A stretch of 44,925 bases of DNA from Clostridiales bacterium (GTDB lineage: Bacteria > Bacillota > Clostridia > Lachnospirales > Lachnospiraceae), in NCBI GenBank assembly GCA_019423835.1, contig JAHZAR010000001.1, positions 61,107 to 106,031 of the forward strand. Reading direction: 5' to 3'. Each line of letters starts with the position of its first letter. Position 1 is the first letter of the stretch. Below are positions 1 to 9,447 of this stretch, piece after piece. The notes beneath the pieces are model-generated. The model was not told the origin of the DNA. It worked only from the letters and a program-made list of their open reading frames with translations, and did not search any database. The position numbers and the translations under genes are program-made.

Positions 1-2886
1 ACAACGGGAAAGAAAAAACTGAGAGACGCAGTCTATCAGGTGAAGCGGCTTCTGGGGAAGGAGGTGCTTTTCACCTGGGGACATACGGGAATTGCGCTGA
101 ACCCGGAGTTTCCCCTGCAAACGGACTGGGATGAAGCGCCGGAAAAGAGAGAGGGTCTTTGGGGAGCCGTGTTCCTGGATCATTTCTATATCAAAAACTG
201 CTATGAGTTTGAGGAGTGGGCTCAGGAGGTGCGGCGGCAGCTCTCTGAGCAGCAGGCACAGCTTGCAAGAGAGAGGCTCAGGGAGGCGGCCGGCAGGAAT
301 GACACGGCCATGCTTCAGAAATACGGAAATATTCTGCTGTCGGGGGATCCCTATAATGAGGAGCTCTACTTTGAACTGATGAATCTGTATGCTCAGAATG
401 GAAGCTACACCATGGCAATCCGCCTCTACAGTGACCTTCAGAAGCTGCTCTCGGAGGAGCTGGACGAGAAGCCGTCCAGACGGCTGACAGAGTTGTTTCA
501 CCGCATCTATACCATGAAGGAGGCTGTGAGCTCTGAGGGAGCCATGGCAGAGCTTCCCTTTGTGGGAAGGAAGCGGGAGCTGTACCGGGTGAACAGTTTT
601 CTGGCTGAGGAAGGCGGGGAAACGGATGCGGCAGAGTCTGCAGGCTGCCTGGCGGTAAGCGGCGAAAACGGCTCAGGAAAAACAGCCTTTCTGGAGCAGG
701 GAGCCCGCCTGGCGGCAGGAAACGGAATGCTTGTCCTGAAATCTGCCTGCTATAAGCAGGGGGAGGAATTTTATCTGAGTCCCTGGAATGACATATTCCA
801 GGAACTTTACCAGCTTGTGGCAAAGGACAGGGAGGCAAAGGGAGGGAAGAAAGCAGACGGGGAGAGCAGGCGGGAGGAAGAACTGAAAAGGAGCCTTTCC
901 TGTTTCCTGAACGGCTCCGGCGAGGGGGAAGTGTCGAGGATGACATATCCCATGGTGGAAAAGCTGGCACTTGATCTTCTGGAATTTCTGACAGGAAAGA
1001 ACAGGATCCTTCTGGTCTTCGACGATATCCAGTGGATGGATTCCATGAGCTGCCAGCTTCTCAACCGCCTGCTGCACCTTCTGGGAAGAGAAAGACTGCT
1101 TCTTCTGTGCAGCATGAGCAGGGAGGAGGAGGCCAAGGCAATGGGGGCCCTGGAGCCGATTCTTCTGCGCGACGGAGTGGAGATCCTCAGGCTCAGCCCG
1201 TTCACCAGGGAGGAGACGGACGAGCTGATCCGCAAATACCTTCCCGAGCTGGCGGGGGAGGAGGAGAAGAAGGCGGAAATTTACCGGGCCACAGACGGAA
1301 ACGCATTTTTCCTGAAGGAGCTTTTGAACCTGATTCGGGAAAAGGGCTATACGCTGGAAAAATCCAGAAGAACCAATTATGTGATTCAGGCACGGCTTTC
1401 CGGGCTCTCAGCTCAGGAGAGGGATGTGCTGGGAGCGATGTCTGTATTTCCGGAAAAAGCGGGAGTGGAGGAGCTGGAGCTGCTGCTGCCTGATACAGAC
1501 CGTCTGTCCCTTCTCAGAGTTCTGGAAAGCCTTCAGGAACGGTTTCTGATCCGGGAGGTTCTGGTGGGCTGGAATGTCCATTATCAGTTTGTGCACCGGA
1601 TATTTCAGGAGTATGTCTGCGAGCGCCAGAGCAATGGAAAGCGCATGCTGTACCACCAGATGCTGGCAGCCTGCTATGAGGAGGCGGCAGCTCAGAACAG
1701 AAGAGCAGCCCTGCTTCCCCTTGTTATCTATCACTATGAGCACTGTCACAACCAGATCAAGGCATGTCAGCACAGAATTGAATGGCTGAAGGAATATTAC
1801 ACTCTGATCAACGAAAATTTTCCGGTGCTTCACTGGTCTCTCTCCGATCTGGATGAAAGTCTCCGGGTGACGCCTCCGGCTGATGAGATGATCCGCCTGG
1901 CCGGGGAGCTTGTGGGGCTTGAGGGAAATACGGAGGAGATCCGGCGGATGAAGCTGGAAATGAACTATATCAGAGGGCGGTATGACATTGCACATGGAAA
2001 TTACAGCCAGGGGCTCTCCCATATTGAGGAGGGGATCCGCCTGTCCGGGGAGCTTTCGGATCAGAGAATGCTTCTGTCCTGCTATAAGCAGCAGGTGTTT
2101 TACGGAATCCAGGTAGAAGATCTGGAACGGGTGGAAAGGTATACCGAGATCGGCCTCTCGCTGGCTGCAGAAGGGCTTAACCGGGAGGAGAGACTCTCGG
2201 CAGAGCAGTGGATGGAGCAGGGGGAGACAGACGGCTGCCAGGATAATGTTTCTCCGGGAAGGGACGGAATGCCGGAATGGACCAAAGGAACAGGGGCAGA
2301 GGAGAAGAGGAGAGAATGCCTGGAGGAATTTGGAACCTTTCTCCGACTGAGAGGCTGGTATGACCTTCATATGGGACAGTACGGGAGAGCGGAGCGCGCG
2401 CTTCGTCTGGCCGGCGCACTGTTTCAGAGTCTTGGGAATGAGTACGGAGCCGGTCAGGCCGCCTGCCTGAATTATATTGGAGACGTATACCGCCTGAAGG
2501 GGCAGCCGGACAGGGCGGTCTCCTTCTACAAAGAAGCTATAAGCCTGGTGGAAAAGGAGCCTGTAATCATCGGACTGGGGCAGTTCTACGCAAATACAGG
2601 CCAGGCTCTTTACCAGTCAGGAGAGGTAGAAGAGGCGGAAAGATATCTGAAAATGGCCGGCAGCTATCTGCGAAAAAATGGCTGCATCTGGGGCCTGGAA
2701 CGGGTGGAGGCCTGCCTGGCGCTCCTGCTTCTTGAACAGGGGAATCCTGAACAGGCGAGGGAGCATTACCGGACAGGGCGGGAGCTTTCCGAAAAAATCA
2801 GAAACCCTCAGACACAGAAAATTCTGGGAACCGTGGGACTGCGCCTGAAGGAGAATCAGGGAAAGACAGAGGAAAAGGAGGCATAA
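1..2886 (+). CDS. BTAD / AAA-ATPase / TPR transcriptional regulator, 5' end missing
   Basis: Large signal-integrating regulator of the SARP/LuxR-MalT-like type. The frame is open from base 1, and a bacterial transcriptional activation domain (BTAD) is already in progress there, so the gene begins left of the window; the GTG at 40 is only an internal codon. In order: BTAD-like helices to about base 520, an AAA/NACHT-type P-loop (GENGSGKT, bases 661-684), a Walker B-like LLVFDDIQW near 1012-1040, then a long helical region with TPR-like repeats (about 1900-2850). At least 950 residues are visible. A DNA-binding domain would be expected in the missing N-terminus. It ends 110 bp before hutH on the same strand, so it may control hutH, but this is only inferred from position. 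Target and ligand are unknown. Confidence 0.75.
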   Translation, partial: TTGKKKLRDAVYQVKRLLGKEVLFTWGHTGIALNPEFPLQTDWDEAPEKREGLWGAVFLDHFYIKNCYEFEEWAQEVRRQLSEQQAQLARERLREAAGRNDTAMLQKYGNILLSGDPYNEELYFELMNLYAQNGSYTMAIRLYSDLQKLLSEELDEKPSRRLTELFHRIYTMKEAVSSEGAMAELPFVGRKRELYRVNSFLAEEGGETDAAESAGCLAVSGENGSGKTAFLEQGARLAAGNGMLVLKSACYKQGEEFYLSPWNDIFQELYQLVAKDREAKGGKKADGESRREEELKRSLSCFLNGSGEGEVSRMTYPMVEKLALDLLEFLTGKNRILLVFDDIQWMDSMSCQLLNRLLHLLGRERLLLLCSMSREEEAKAMGALEPILLRDGVEILRLSPFTREETDELIRKYLPELAGEEEKKAEIYRATDGNAFFLKELLNLIREKGYTLEKSRRTNYVIQARLSGLSAQERDVLGAMSVFPEKAGVEELELLLPDTDRLSLLRVLESLQERFLIREVLVGWNVHYQFVHRIFQEYVCERQSNGKRMLYHQMLAACYEEAAAQNRRAALLPLVIYHYEHCHNQIKACQHRIEWLKEYYTLINENFPVLHWSLSDLDESLRVTPPADEMIRLAGELVGLEGNTEEIRRMKLEMNYIRGRYDIAHGNYSQGLSHIEEGIRLSGELSDQRMLLSCYKQQVFYGIQVEDLERVERYTEIGLSLAAEGLNREERLSAEQWMEQGETDGCQDNVSPGRDGMPEWTKGTGAEEKRRECLEEFGTFLRLRGWYDLHMGQYGRAERALRLAGALFQSLGNEYGAGQAACLNYIGDVYRLKGQPDRAVSFYKEAISLVEKEPVIIGLGQFYANTGQALYQSGEVEEAERYLKMAGSYLRKNGCIWGLERVEACLALLLLEQGNPEQAREHYRTGRELSEKIRNPQTQKILGTVGLRLKENQGKTEEKEA

Positions 2887-2995
2887 AAGACTGGTCTGCA
2901 GCGGGGACAGCAGCTACATAGACGGTTTTTGGACGTTTCGTTTATTATAATCATGACAGAAATAGGGAAATACATCAAAGGAGTGGGTTTATTTT

Positions 2996-4528
2996 ATGAG
3001 TAAGGTTCTGATTACAGGAGAGGATTTGACGCTGGAGGAGATAGTGGCGGTCTGCCGCCATGAGGCTCTGGCAGAGCTTTCTGATGAGGCAAAGGAGAAG
3101 GTGGCAGCGTCCAGAAAGGTTGTGGACGATTTAATTGCCGAGGAAAAAGTGGTCTATGGGATTACGACAGGATTTGGAAAATTCAGCGATGTGGTGATTT
3201 CGCAGGCCCAGTGCAAGGAGCTGCAGAAAAATCTGATTATCACCCATGCGGTCGGCGCAGGAAACCCGTTTTCCAGGGACATTGCAAGAGGAATTATGCT
3301 GCTTCGCATCAACAACCTGTCCAAGGGATTTTCCGGCATCCGTCTGGAAACGCTTCAGACCATGGTGGACATGCTGAACAGAGGCGTGACTCCGGTGATC
3401 CCTGAGAAAGGCTCTCTGGGCGCTTCCGGCGATCTGGCCCCCCTCTCTCACATGGTGCTGCCAATGATTGGTTTGGGACTGGCAGAATATCAGGGAGAGG
3501 TGCTTCCCGGAAAGGAAGCCATGGATCGGGCAGGCATCCCGGTGATTGAGCTTTCTGCCAAGGAGGGGCTTGCCCTCAACAACGGGACGCAGGCGATGAC
3601 AAGCGCAGGTTCCCTGGCCCTTTATGATGCCATCTGCCTGTTAAAGGTGGCTGACATTGCGGCAGCTCTCAGCTTCGAGGCTCAGAATGGGGTGGTGGAC
3701 GCGCTGGATCCGAGAGTTCACAGGGTTCGGCCTCACAAGGGGCAGATGGCCACGGCGAGAAATCTTCTCACCCTTCTGGAAGGAAGCAATAATACCACAA
3801 GACAGGGGGAGATCCGAGTGCAGGATGCCTATTCCCTGCGCTGCTGTCCGCAGATTCACGGGGCCAGCAAGGATGCGGTGAACTATGTGAGGGATAAGGT
3901 GGATATTGAGATTAACTCAGTGACAGACAACCCGATTATCTTTGAGGATGACCATGCGGGAATTTCCGGCGGCAACTTCCATGGACAGCCCATGGCCTTG
4001 AGCTTTGACTTTCTGGGAATCGCTGAGTCAGAGCTGGCTGATGTGTCCGAGAGGAGGATCGAGCGTCTGGTAAATCCGGCCTACAGCGGTCTTCCGGCCT
4101 TTCTGACGCCGAATGGAGGAGTCTGCTCCGGATTTATGATTGTGCAGTATTCGGCTGCAGCCCTGGTGTCAGAGAACAAGATTCTGGCCCATCCGGCCAG
4201 CGTGGACAGCATCCCGTCCTCCGCCGGTCAGGAGGATCACGTGAGCATGGGAACCATCGCAGCCAGAAAGGCAGGGGAGATCGGCGCCAATGTGCGCAGA
4301 GTCCTTGCCATGGAGCTGATGGTAGCCTGCCAGGGAATTGACATGCGGGGAAATAAGGGGCTTGGAAAGGGAACCCAGGCAGCCTATGATCTGGTACGCA
4401 AAGAGGTAGCCAAACTGGAGGAAGACCGGGAGCTTTACGGCGATATCAATTACTGCGAGGAGATTATCAGGAACGGAAGTCTGATCAGGGCAGTCGAAGC
4501 TGCCATCGGGAAAGAAATAGAAGTTTGA
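2996..4528 (+). CDS. hutH: Histidine ammonia-lyase
   Basis: Cytoplasmic enzyme that deaminates L-histidine to urocanate and ammonia, the first step of histidine degradation. At 510 residues it has the normal family length. The Ala143-Ser144-Gly145 triad that forms the MIO electrophile sits in GSLGASGDLAPLSH. The active-site loop YGITTGFG (Tyr54 region) and the downstream QEDHVSMG segment are also present. The ATG at 2996 follows AAAGGAG at a normal distance. A TATAAT at 2946-2951 could be a promoter -10, but its -35 is poor. A hairpin terminator at 4574-4622 closes the unit. No hutU, hutI or hutG gene is in the window, so the rest of the pathway must be elsewhere or absent. Confidence 0.93.
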   Translation: MSKVLITGEDLTLEEIVAVCRHEALAELSDEAKEKVAASRKVVDDLIAEEKVVYGITTGFGKFSDVVISQAQCKELQKNLIITHAVGAGNPFSRDIARGIMLLRINNLSKGFSGIRLETLQTMVDMLNRGVTPVIPEKGSLGASGDLAPLSHMVLPMIGLGLAEYQGEVLPGKEAMDRAGIPVIELSAKEGLALNNGTQAMTSAGSLALYDAICLLKVADIAAALSFEAQNGVVDALDPRVHRVRPHKGQMATARNLLTLLEGSNNTTRQGEIRVQDAYSLRCCPQIHGASKDAVNYVRDKVDIEINSVTDNPIIFEDDHAGISGGNFHGQPMALSFDFLGIAESELADVSERRIERLVNPAYSGLPAFLTPNGGVCSGFMIVQYSAAALVSENKILAHPASVDSIPSSAGQEDHVSMGTIAARKAGEIGANVRRVLAMELMVACQGIDMRGNKGLGKGTQAAYDLVRKEVAKLEEDRELYGDINYCEEIIRNGSLIRAVEAAIGKEIEV

Positions 4529-4573
4529 TAAAATCTTAAAAGAAAACAGAAGAGCAGAAGACAGGAGTGAGAG

Positions 4574-4622
4574 AAACGCAGAGGCTTTGACTTGGATATG
4601 GAGTCAGGGCCTCTGTGTTTTT
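4574..4622 (+). terminator. Intrinsic terminator after hutH
   Basis: A 12-bp stem (4574-4585 with 4609-4620, one G-U pair) has an inner GACT/AGTC stem and is followed by T residues. It lies 46 bases after the hutH stop. The rest of the 335-bp gap to 4863 holds an AT-rich stretch and the promoter of the next operon. Confidence 0.7.
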
Positions 4623-4758
4623 GTGTGTAAAATGAAGCAGGTGTGAAAAATAAAAACAGAAAAAAATAGCGGTAAGTCCTGGAATATATTACAAAAAAGA
4701 TCATTTTCAACTATAAATTTAGACACTTTTTACAAAAATAGGGGGAGCTTTTTGTATT

Positions 4759-4800
4759 ATCCATATATTGATAATGTGGATTTGTAATGATATTATATGG
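4759..4800 (+). promoter_or_regulatory. Sigma-A-type promoter with overlapping inverted repeats, upstream of the DeoR operon
   Basis: TTGATA (4768-4773), a 17-bp spacer and TATTAT (4791-4796) form a good housekeeping promoter. An imperfect palindrome (ATCCATAT-N7-ATGTGGAT, about 4759-4781) overlaps the -35. CCATATA at 4761 is mirrored by TATATGG at 4794. These are plausible DeoR operator half-sites for autoregulation, because the DeoR gene is the first of the operon. The promoter call rests on visible motifs; the operator is inferred. Confidence 0.6.
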
Positions 4801-4862
4801 ATATGAAAGTAATAACGTGTATTTAAGAGGAGTAAAGAAACGGAAGCAGGAAAGAAAACAAT

Positions 4863-5705
4863 ATGAGTACACCTTCAGGAATGTTTGCTGACGAGAGATA
4901 TAAAGAGATCCGGAGAATTTTGAATGAAAGAGGGTCTGTGACAGTTTCGGAGCTGATGGAGCGGTTTCATGTATCCATTGAAACGGTACGCCGGGATTTG
5001 ATGGCCATGGAGCAGCAGAGAGAGTTGAAGAGAGTTCATGGCGGAGCGGTCAGGCTGACGCAGATGAGGCAGTTTAAGCAGGTCTCTTTGAGGAAACAGG
5101 AAAATTTTCAGGAGAAAAATGAGCTGTCTATGGCGGGAATCCAGCTGGTAAGAGAGGGGGATATCATTTCCATTGACTACGGAAGCACAGCCATCCTGTT
5201 TGCCAGAGCTCTGAAGGGAAGGTTCAGAAAACTTACAGTGGTGACTCACTCCCTGGATGTTTTTCATGAGCTGGAGCAGGAGACAGAGTATAAACGGATA
5301 CTGGCGGGAGGAGAGTATCTGGACAGCGAAAGCGCCTTTTACGGGGAGCTGGCCACACAGTTTATGGAGGGACTGCATGTAGAAAAGGCCTTTGTATTTC
5401 CCTCTGCCGTATCGCTGGAAGGAGGCGTGCAGGACTTTATCACGGAGCTGGTTCCAGTGCAGAAAAGTTTTATCCGCCATGCGGACAAGATTTTTGTAAT
5501 GGCTGACAGCTCTAAGATTGAGAAGATGGCTCTGATGAAGATCTGCGATCTGGACATGTGCGACGCTGTCATCACCGACGGCGGGCTGGACGAAGGGATT
5601 CGGGAACGATACCTTCAGGCCAATGTGAGGATTTTGAAGTCCGGAGAGCTTAGATACGGAGAAAAACAGACAGCAGGCAAAAAATCAGAAACGGAGAGAG
5701 TATGA
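4863..5705 (+). CDS. DeoR-family transcriptional repressor
   Basis: A 280-residue DeoR/GlpR-type regulator. The N-terminal winged helix-turn-helix (residues about 10-60) includes the family signature around TVSELMERFHVSIETVRRDL. The C-terminal sensor domain has the ISIDYGSTAILFARAL and VMADSSKIE motifs of the isomerase-like fold that binds phosphorylated metabolites. It is the first gene of a seven-gene same-strand cassette, and its stop overlaps the start of the phosphodiesterase gene by 4 bases (ATGA), so translation is probably coupled. DeoR proteins usually sense a phosphorylated intermediate, which fits a cassette for a phosphorylated substrate. The actual inducer is unknown. Confidence 0.88.
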   Translation: MSTPSGMFADERYKEIRRILNERGSVTVSELMERFHVSIETVRRDLMAMEQQRELKRVHGGAVRLTQMRQFKQVSLRKQENFQEKNELSMAGIQLVREGDIISIDYGSTAILFARALKGRFRKLTVVTHSLDVFHELEQETEYKRILAGGEYLDSESAFYGELATQFMEGLHVEKAFVFPSAVSLEGGVQDFITELVPVQKSFIRHADKIFVMADSSKIEKMALMKICDLDMCDAVITDGGLDEGIRERYLQANVRILKSGELRYGEKQTAGKKSETERV

Positions 5706-6535
5706 AGCTGAAGAATGCAGAAAAAAAGGTAATTTTAATCCTGGTAGATGGGATGAGGGCAGATGCAGTAGAGCACTGCGGACATGGATTTGTGGGAGAG
5801 CTGAGAGAATGCAGTTACTTCAGTCTTGATGCAAAGACGGTTATACCTCCCATTACACTGCCGTGCCACATGTCACTGTTTCATTCTGTTCCGCCGGAAC
5901 GGCATGGCACTGTGACAAATGTTTATGTACCGCAGGCCCGTCCGGTAAAAGGGCTGTTCGAAGTGCTGACAGAGCAGGGAAAGGTCTGTGCTAGTATTTA
6001 TAACTGGGAGGAGCTGCGCGATCTGGGAAGGCCGGGAAGTGTTCAGCACAGTTATTTTATCAATGAATACCATTATGACGGCACAGACAGAACAGTGACA
6101 GATAAGGCGATGGAGTACATAGAACAATACAGGCCGGATTTTTTGTTCCTCTACCTGGGGGTCACTGATACAAAAGGACATGATTACGGATGGATGTCAG
6201 ATGAATATATGAGAGCTGTTTATGAGGCATGGAATTGCATTGAACGGATTGTAAGAAGGTGGGAAGACGAATATACCTTTATTATTACAGCCGATCATGG
6301 CGGTCATGGAAGGAGCCATGGGGAAAATATTCCGGAGGACATGACAATTCCTCTTTTCATTACAGATGTGAAGGATAGAAGAGGCAGGAGGAACTGGGAG
6401 GAAAAAGAAGACTGCAGACCCGGAATCCTCGACCTTGCTCCTACAGTTGCCGGTCTTCTGGGAATAGAGCCGGATCGGGACTGGGAGGGAAACAATCTGT
6501 TGGGAGAAGGAATAAGGCATAAAAATAAAAAGTAA
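5702..6535 (+). CDS. Alkaline-phosphatase-superfamily phosphodiesterase/phosphohydrolase
   Basis: A 277-residue metal-dependent hydrolase of the nucleotide pyrophosphatase/phosphodiesterase (NPP) and phosphonoacetate hydrolase type. Visible sites are Asp16 in ILVDGMRAD (metal), the likely nucleophile Thr52 in PPITLPCH, Asp156 and His160 in DTKGHDYG, and Asp198-His199 in TADHGGHG, with His206 just after. There is no signal peptide, so it should act in the cytoplasm, unlike many secreted NPP enzymes. The gene lies between the DeoR regulator and an ABC importer, so the likely role is hydrolysis of an imported phosphodiester, phosphomonoester or phosphonate. The substrate cannot be read from the sequence. 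Confidence 0.82.
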   Translation: MKLKNAEKKVILILVDGMRADAVEHCGHGFVGELRECSYFSLDAKTVIPPITLPCHMSLFHSVPPERHGTVTNVYVPQARPVKGLFEVLTEQGKVCASIYNWEELRDLGRPGSVQHSYFINEYHYDGTDRTVTDKAMEYIEQYRPDFLFLYLGVTDTKGHDYGWMSDEYMRAVYEAWNCIERIVRRWEDEYTFIITADHGGHGRSHGENIPEDMTIPLFITDVKDRRGRRNWEEKEDCRPGILDLAPTVAGLLGIEPDRDWEGNNLLGEGIRHKNKK

Positions 6536-6555
6536 CTAAAAAAGGAGGAAAAATT

Positions 6556-7674
6556 ATGAGAAAGAAACGATTACTGGCTTTAACGCTGGCTATGGGGCTG
6601 TTGGCGACTGGATGCAGTTCATCAGGGAGCAGTGAGAAGGCGGAGGAAACGCCGGAAAAACCTATTACAGAAATGTCGGTGGAAGAGCTTGCTAAAGCGG
6701 CAAAAGAGGAGGGAGTATTTGAAACAGTGGCTATGGCGGACGACTGGTGCAACTGGAAGGGCTCCTGGGATAAAATTTATGAAAAGTACGGAATTGAACA
6801 TTATGATACAGATATGTCATCTGCGGAGGTGCTTGCGATATTTGAAGCGGAGAAAGACGATCCGACAAAGGACTTTGGAGATGTAGGTCACTCCTTTTCA
6901 AAGCTGGCTGTGGAGCAGGACGTGGTGCAAAGTTTTAAACCCTCTACCTGGGACAGCATACCGGATTGGGCAAAAGATCCGGATGGCAAATGGGTAATGT
7001 CCTACACTGGAACAATTGCATTCGGTGTGAATACTAATCTGACAGGAGGAGAGGTACCGAAGACATGGAAGGATATTGCAGAGGGGGATTATAAGGTAAC
7101 TCCTGGTAATGTAATCGGAGGAGCTGCTCCTCAGATAGCGGTAATCTCATGTGCCCTGGCAAATGGGGGCAGTCTTGACAATGTGCAGCCAGGAATCGAT
7201 TTCTTTAAAAAGCTGGCAGAAGAGGGAAGAATTGATCCCGGCGACACCAATTATGCCAGGATTGTCAGCGGCGAGATTGCCGTCAACTGCGGACAGTATG
7301 ATTTCCTGATGCTGGGACATAAGAATACCATTGAAGAAGAGGGGATCGACATTCCGTTTGAGGTATCGATTCCGCAGGATGGAGCAGTTACTTCCGGTTA
7401 CTGTCTGGTACTGAACAAGTATTCACCTCATCCCCATGCTGCAGCTCTTGCCATTGAGTACCTTTTAAGCGATGAGGGACAGCTTGACAGAGCCGAAGGA
7501 TTTGCAAGGCCCATCAGAGAGGATGTGGAAATTCCGGAGGAAATAGAGGCAAAACTTCTTCCAGATTCAGAGTATGAAAATGCGGTGGCAATCACGGATG
7601 TAGATGAACTTACAGAAGCCTGTGAGGAGGTTGCAAGGCTGTGGGAGGAGCAGGTAGTTCCGCTTTTAAATTAA
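6556..7674 (+). CDS. ABC transporter substrate-binding lipoprotein (family 1)
   Basis: A 372-residue extracellular solute-binding protein. The signal peptide ends in a lipobox (LLATGC; lipidated Cys at about residue 20), followed by a Ser/Gly/Glu linker. The mature part resembles binding proteins of the ferric iron/thiamine/spermidine/2-aminoethylphosphonate group: it has segments such as YTGTIAFGVNTN and VPKTWKDIAEGDYKV, and a late SGYCLVLNKYSPHP. Good ribosome binding site (AAAGGAGGAAAA) at 6541-6552. Two permeases and an ATPase follow directly, so the importer is complete. The family pattern and the neighbouring hydrolase make a phosphonate or organophosphate ligand plausible, but iron or a polyamine is not excluded. 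Confidence 0.85.
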   Translation: MRKKRLLALTLAMGLLATGCSSSGSSEKAEETPEKPITEMSVEELAKAAKEEGVFETVAMADDWCNWKGSWDKIYEKYGIEHYDTDMSSAEVLAIFEAEKDDPTKDFGDVGHSFSKLAVEQDVVQSFKPSTWDSIPDWAKDPDGKWVMSYTGTIAFGVNTNLTGGEVPKTWKDIAEGDYKVTPGNVIGGAAPQIAVISCALANGGSLDNVQPGIDFFKKLAEEGRIDPGDTNYARIVSGEIAVNCGQYDFLMLGHKNTIEEEGIDIPFEVSIPQDGAVTSGYCLVLNKYSPHPHAAALAIEYLLSDEGQLDRAEGFARPIREDVEIPEEIEAKLLPDSEYENAVAITDVDELTEACEEVARLWEEQVVPLLN

Positions 7675-7695
7675 TGGTGATGGGAGAGGAAAAAA

Positions 7696-8538
7696 ATGAA
7701 GAAATTACAGAGCATCAGTAAATGGCTGACGGCCGCGCCGCTGTTTCTTCTGGCGCTGATGTTTATTGCCTTTCCTTTATTCGGAATGGTGAGGGATAGC
7801 TTTCTGACTTCAGAAGGAATGGTCACTGCGGCCAACTATGCAGAAATTATGTCAAAGCCTGTATACCATTCAGCGATTAAAAACAGTCTGTATCTGTCAT
7901 TTCTTTCTACTGTAATCGGATTGGCAGTGTCATTTTTAATGGCACTGTCAATTACACAAATTGGAGAAAGAAAGCAGGGATGGGTACAGTCTATATTAAA
8001 CATGACCTCTAATTTTGCAGGACTTCCGTTGTCTTTTGCCTTTGTGGTAATCCTTGGAAATTCCGGAATCCTAATATCATTTCTTGAAAGTATTGGAATC
8101 GACATTCTGAAAAATTTTAACCTCTATTCTGTCAACGGACTTCTTCTCCTGTTTATCTACTTCCAGCTCCCTCTCGGAGCACTGATGCTTCTTCCGGCAT
8201 TCCAGGGAATACGGGCGGAATGGAAGGAGGCCGCGACGCTTATGGGGGCCTCTCCTGTCCATTTTTGGTTAAAGGTGGGAATTCCAATTATTTTTCCGGC
8301 TCTGGCAGACACTTTTTCGCTTTTGTTTGCCAATGCCCTGACAGCATATGCGACAATCGTAATGCTTGTAACCACCAATGTGCCTGTTCTGGCAGTGAAG
8401 ATTACGTCCATGTTTACAGGAGAGATGGCTCAGCAGAAGGAGCTTGGTTCCGCTTTGTCCATTGTGATGCTGCTCATTATGTTTGCAGTGATCTGTAGCT
8501 GCAATTTGCTGAAGAAAAAAATAGGCAGGGAGGAATAG
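7696..8538 (+). CDS. ABC transporter permease, first subunit
   Basis: A 280-residue integral membrane protein with about six predicted transmembrane helices. The cytoplasmic EAA loop that contacts the ATPase is visible as KEAATLMGASPVHFWLKVGIP near residues 176-196. It starts 21 bases after the binding-protein stop, with GGGAGAGGAAA as ribosome binding site. It pairs with the next gene to form the pore. It belongs to the binding-protein-dependent permease family (PotB/PhnU/ThiP-like). Confidence 0.88.
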   Translation: MKKLQSISKWLTAAPLFLLALMFIAFPLFGMVRDSFLTSEGMVTAANYAEIMSKPVYHSAIKNSLYLSFLSTVIGLAVSFLMALSITQIGERKQGWVQSILNMTSNFAGLPLSFAFVVILGNSGILISFLESIGIDILKNFNLYSVNGLLLLFIYFQLPLGALMLLPAFQGIRAEWKEAATLMGASPVHFWLKVGIPIIFPALADTFSLLFANALTAYATIVMLVTTNVPVLAVKITSMFTGEMAQQKELGSALSIVMLLIMFAVICSCNLLKKKIGREE

Positions 8539-8541
8539 ACG

Positions 8542-9336
8542 ATGAAAAAAAGAAAGATTCTGCCGTATGTGATACTAATTATCACCTGTCTGTATTTGGT
8601 GCTTCCGCTGATTGTCACGATCATTTATTCCTTCGCATCGGGGTGGACAAATGTGCTTCCTGACGGTTTTACGCTCAAATACTATGTCCAGCTTTTTGAG
8701 GACAGAAGGTTCTGGCCGTCTATGCTCAGAGGAATCGCGATCAGCATTCTTCCGATTTTTATAAGCAGTGCAGTAGTGATCCTGGCACTGTATACTTCAA
8801 TTCTGTATTGTCCGAAGTTGGATCGGGTGATTCAGGGTATCTGTATGCTTCCTAATATCTTAAAAGGAATTGTGCTGGCGATTCCGGTTTTATCTCTGTA
8901 TGCCGGTTCAGAGAGCCTTCTGGGGAACCGGATCGTTATGCTGACTTGTGTTTACTGTGTAGTAATTCTGCCGTTTGTATATCAGGGGATCAGAAATAAT
9001 TTAAGAGCCGTCAATGTGACACAGCTGATAGAGGCAGCTCAGATGCTGGGAGCTGGAAAGCTGTATGCATTTGTAAAAATTGTGATACCCAATATGCTGT
9101 CTGGAATTATGGTGTCATCGCTTCTCTCCATGTCTGCTGTTTTCGGGGATTTCGCAGTGGTGAAAATTATTGCGGGAAGCAAATATATTACGGCCCAGCA
9201 GCTTCTTTACAACAGCAAGAACCTGCTTTTGCAGTATCAGAGTGCGATTGTGTCTGTCATGTTCGTGTCTACGCTGCTGATTTCAGGAGCAGCCTTTGCC
9301 TACCAGGGGCATAAGGCACGGGCAGATAAAAAGTAG
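8542..9336 (+). CDS. ABC transporter permease, second subunit
   Basis: A 264-residue membrane protein (PotC/PhnV-like) with about six hydrophobic segments. Its EAA loop reads IEAAQMLGAGKLYAFVKIVI near residues 161-180. It begins only 3 bases after the stop of the first permease, so the two are translationally coupled and should form a heterodimer. No unusual features. Confidence 0.88.
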   Translation: MKKRKILPYVILIITCLYLVLPLIVTIIYSFASGWTNVLPDGFTLKYYVQLFEDRRFWPSMLRGIAISILPIFISSAVVILALYTSILYCPKLDRVIQGICMLPNILKGIVLAIPVLSLYAGSESLLGNRIVMLTCVYCVVILPFVYQGIRNNLRAVNVTQLIEAAQMLGAGKLYAFVKIVIPNMLSGIMVSSLLSMSAVFGDFAVVKIIAGSKYITAQQLLYNSKNLLLQYQSAIVSVMFVSTLLISGAAFAYQGHKARADKK

Positions 9337-9447
9337 GCAAAAGAAAATGGGATGCGCGGGCCGATGCGAAGAAGTGCGTCAGATGTGCCGCAGGGCAGGA
9401 AAGTGGGCGCGAGGAAGAGGCGTCACCGCATAATCGGGAGGAATCAT

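Noticed and set aside
1408..2370. 320-codon minus-strand frame
   Set aside because: Shadow of the BTAD/AAA regulator; composition is typical of reverse-strand artefacts.
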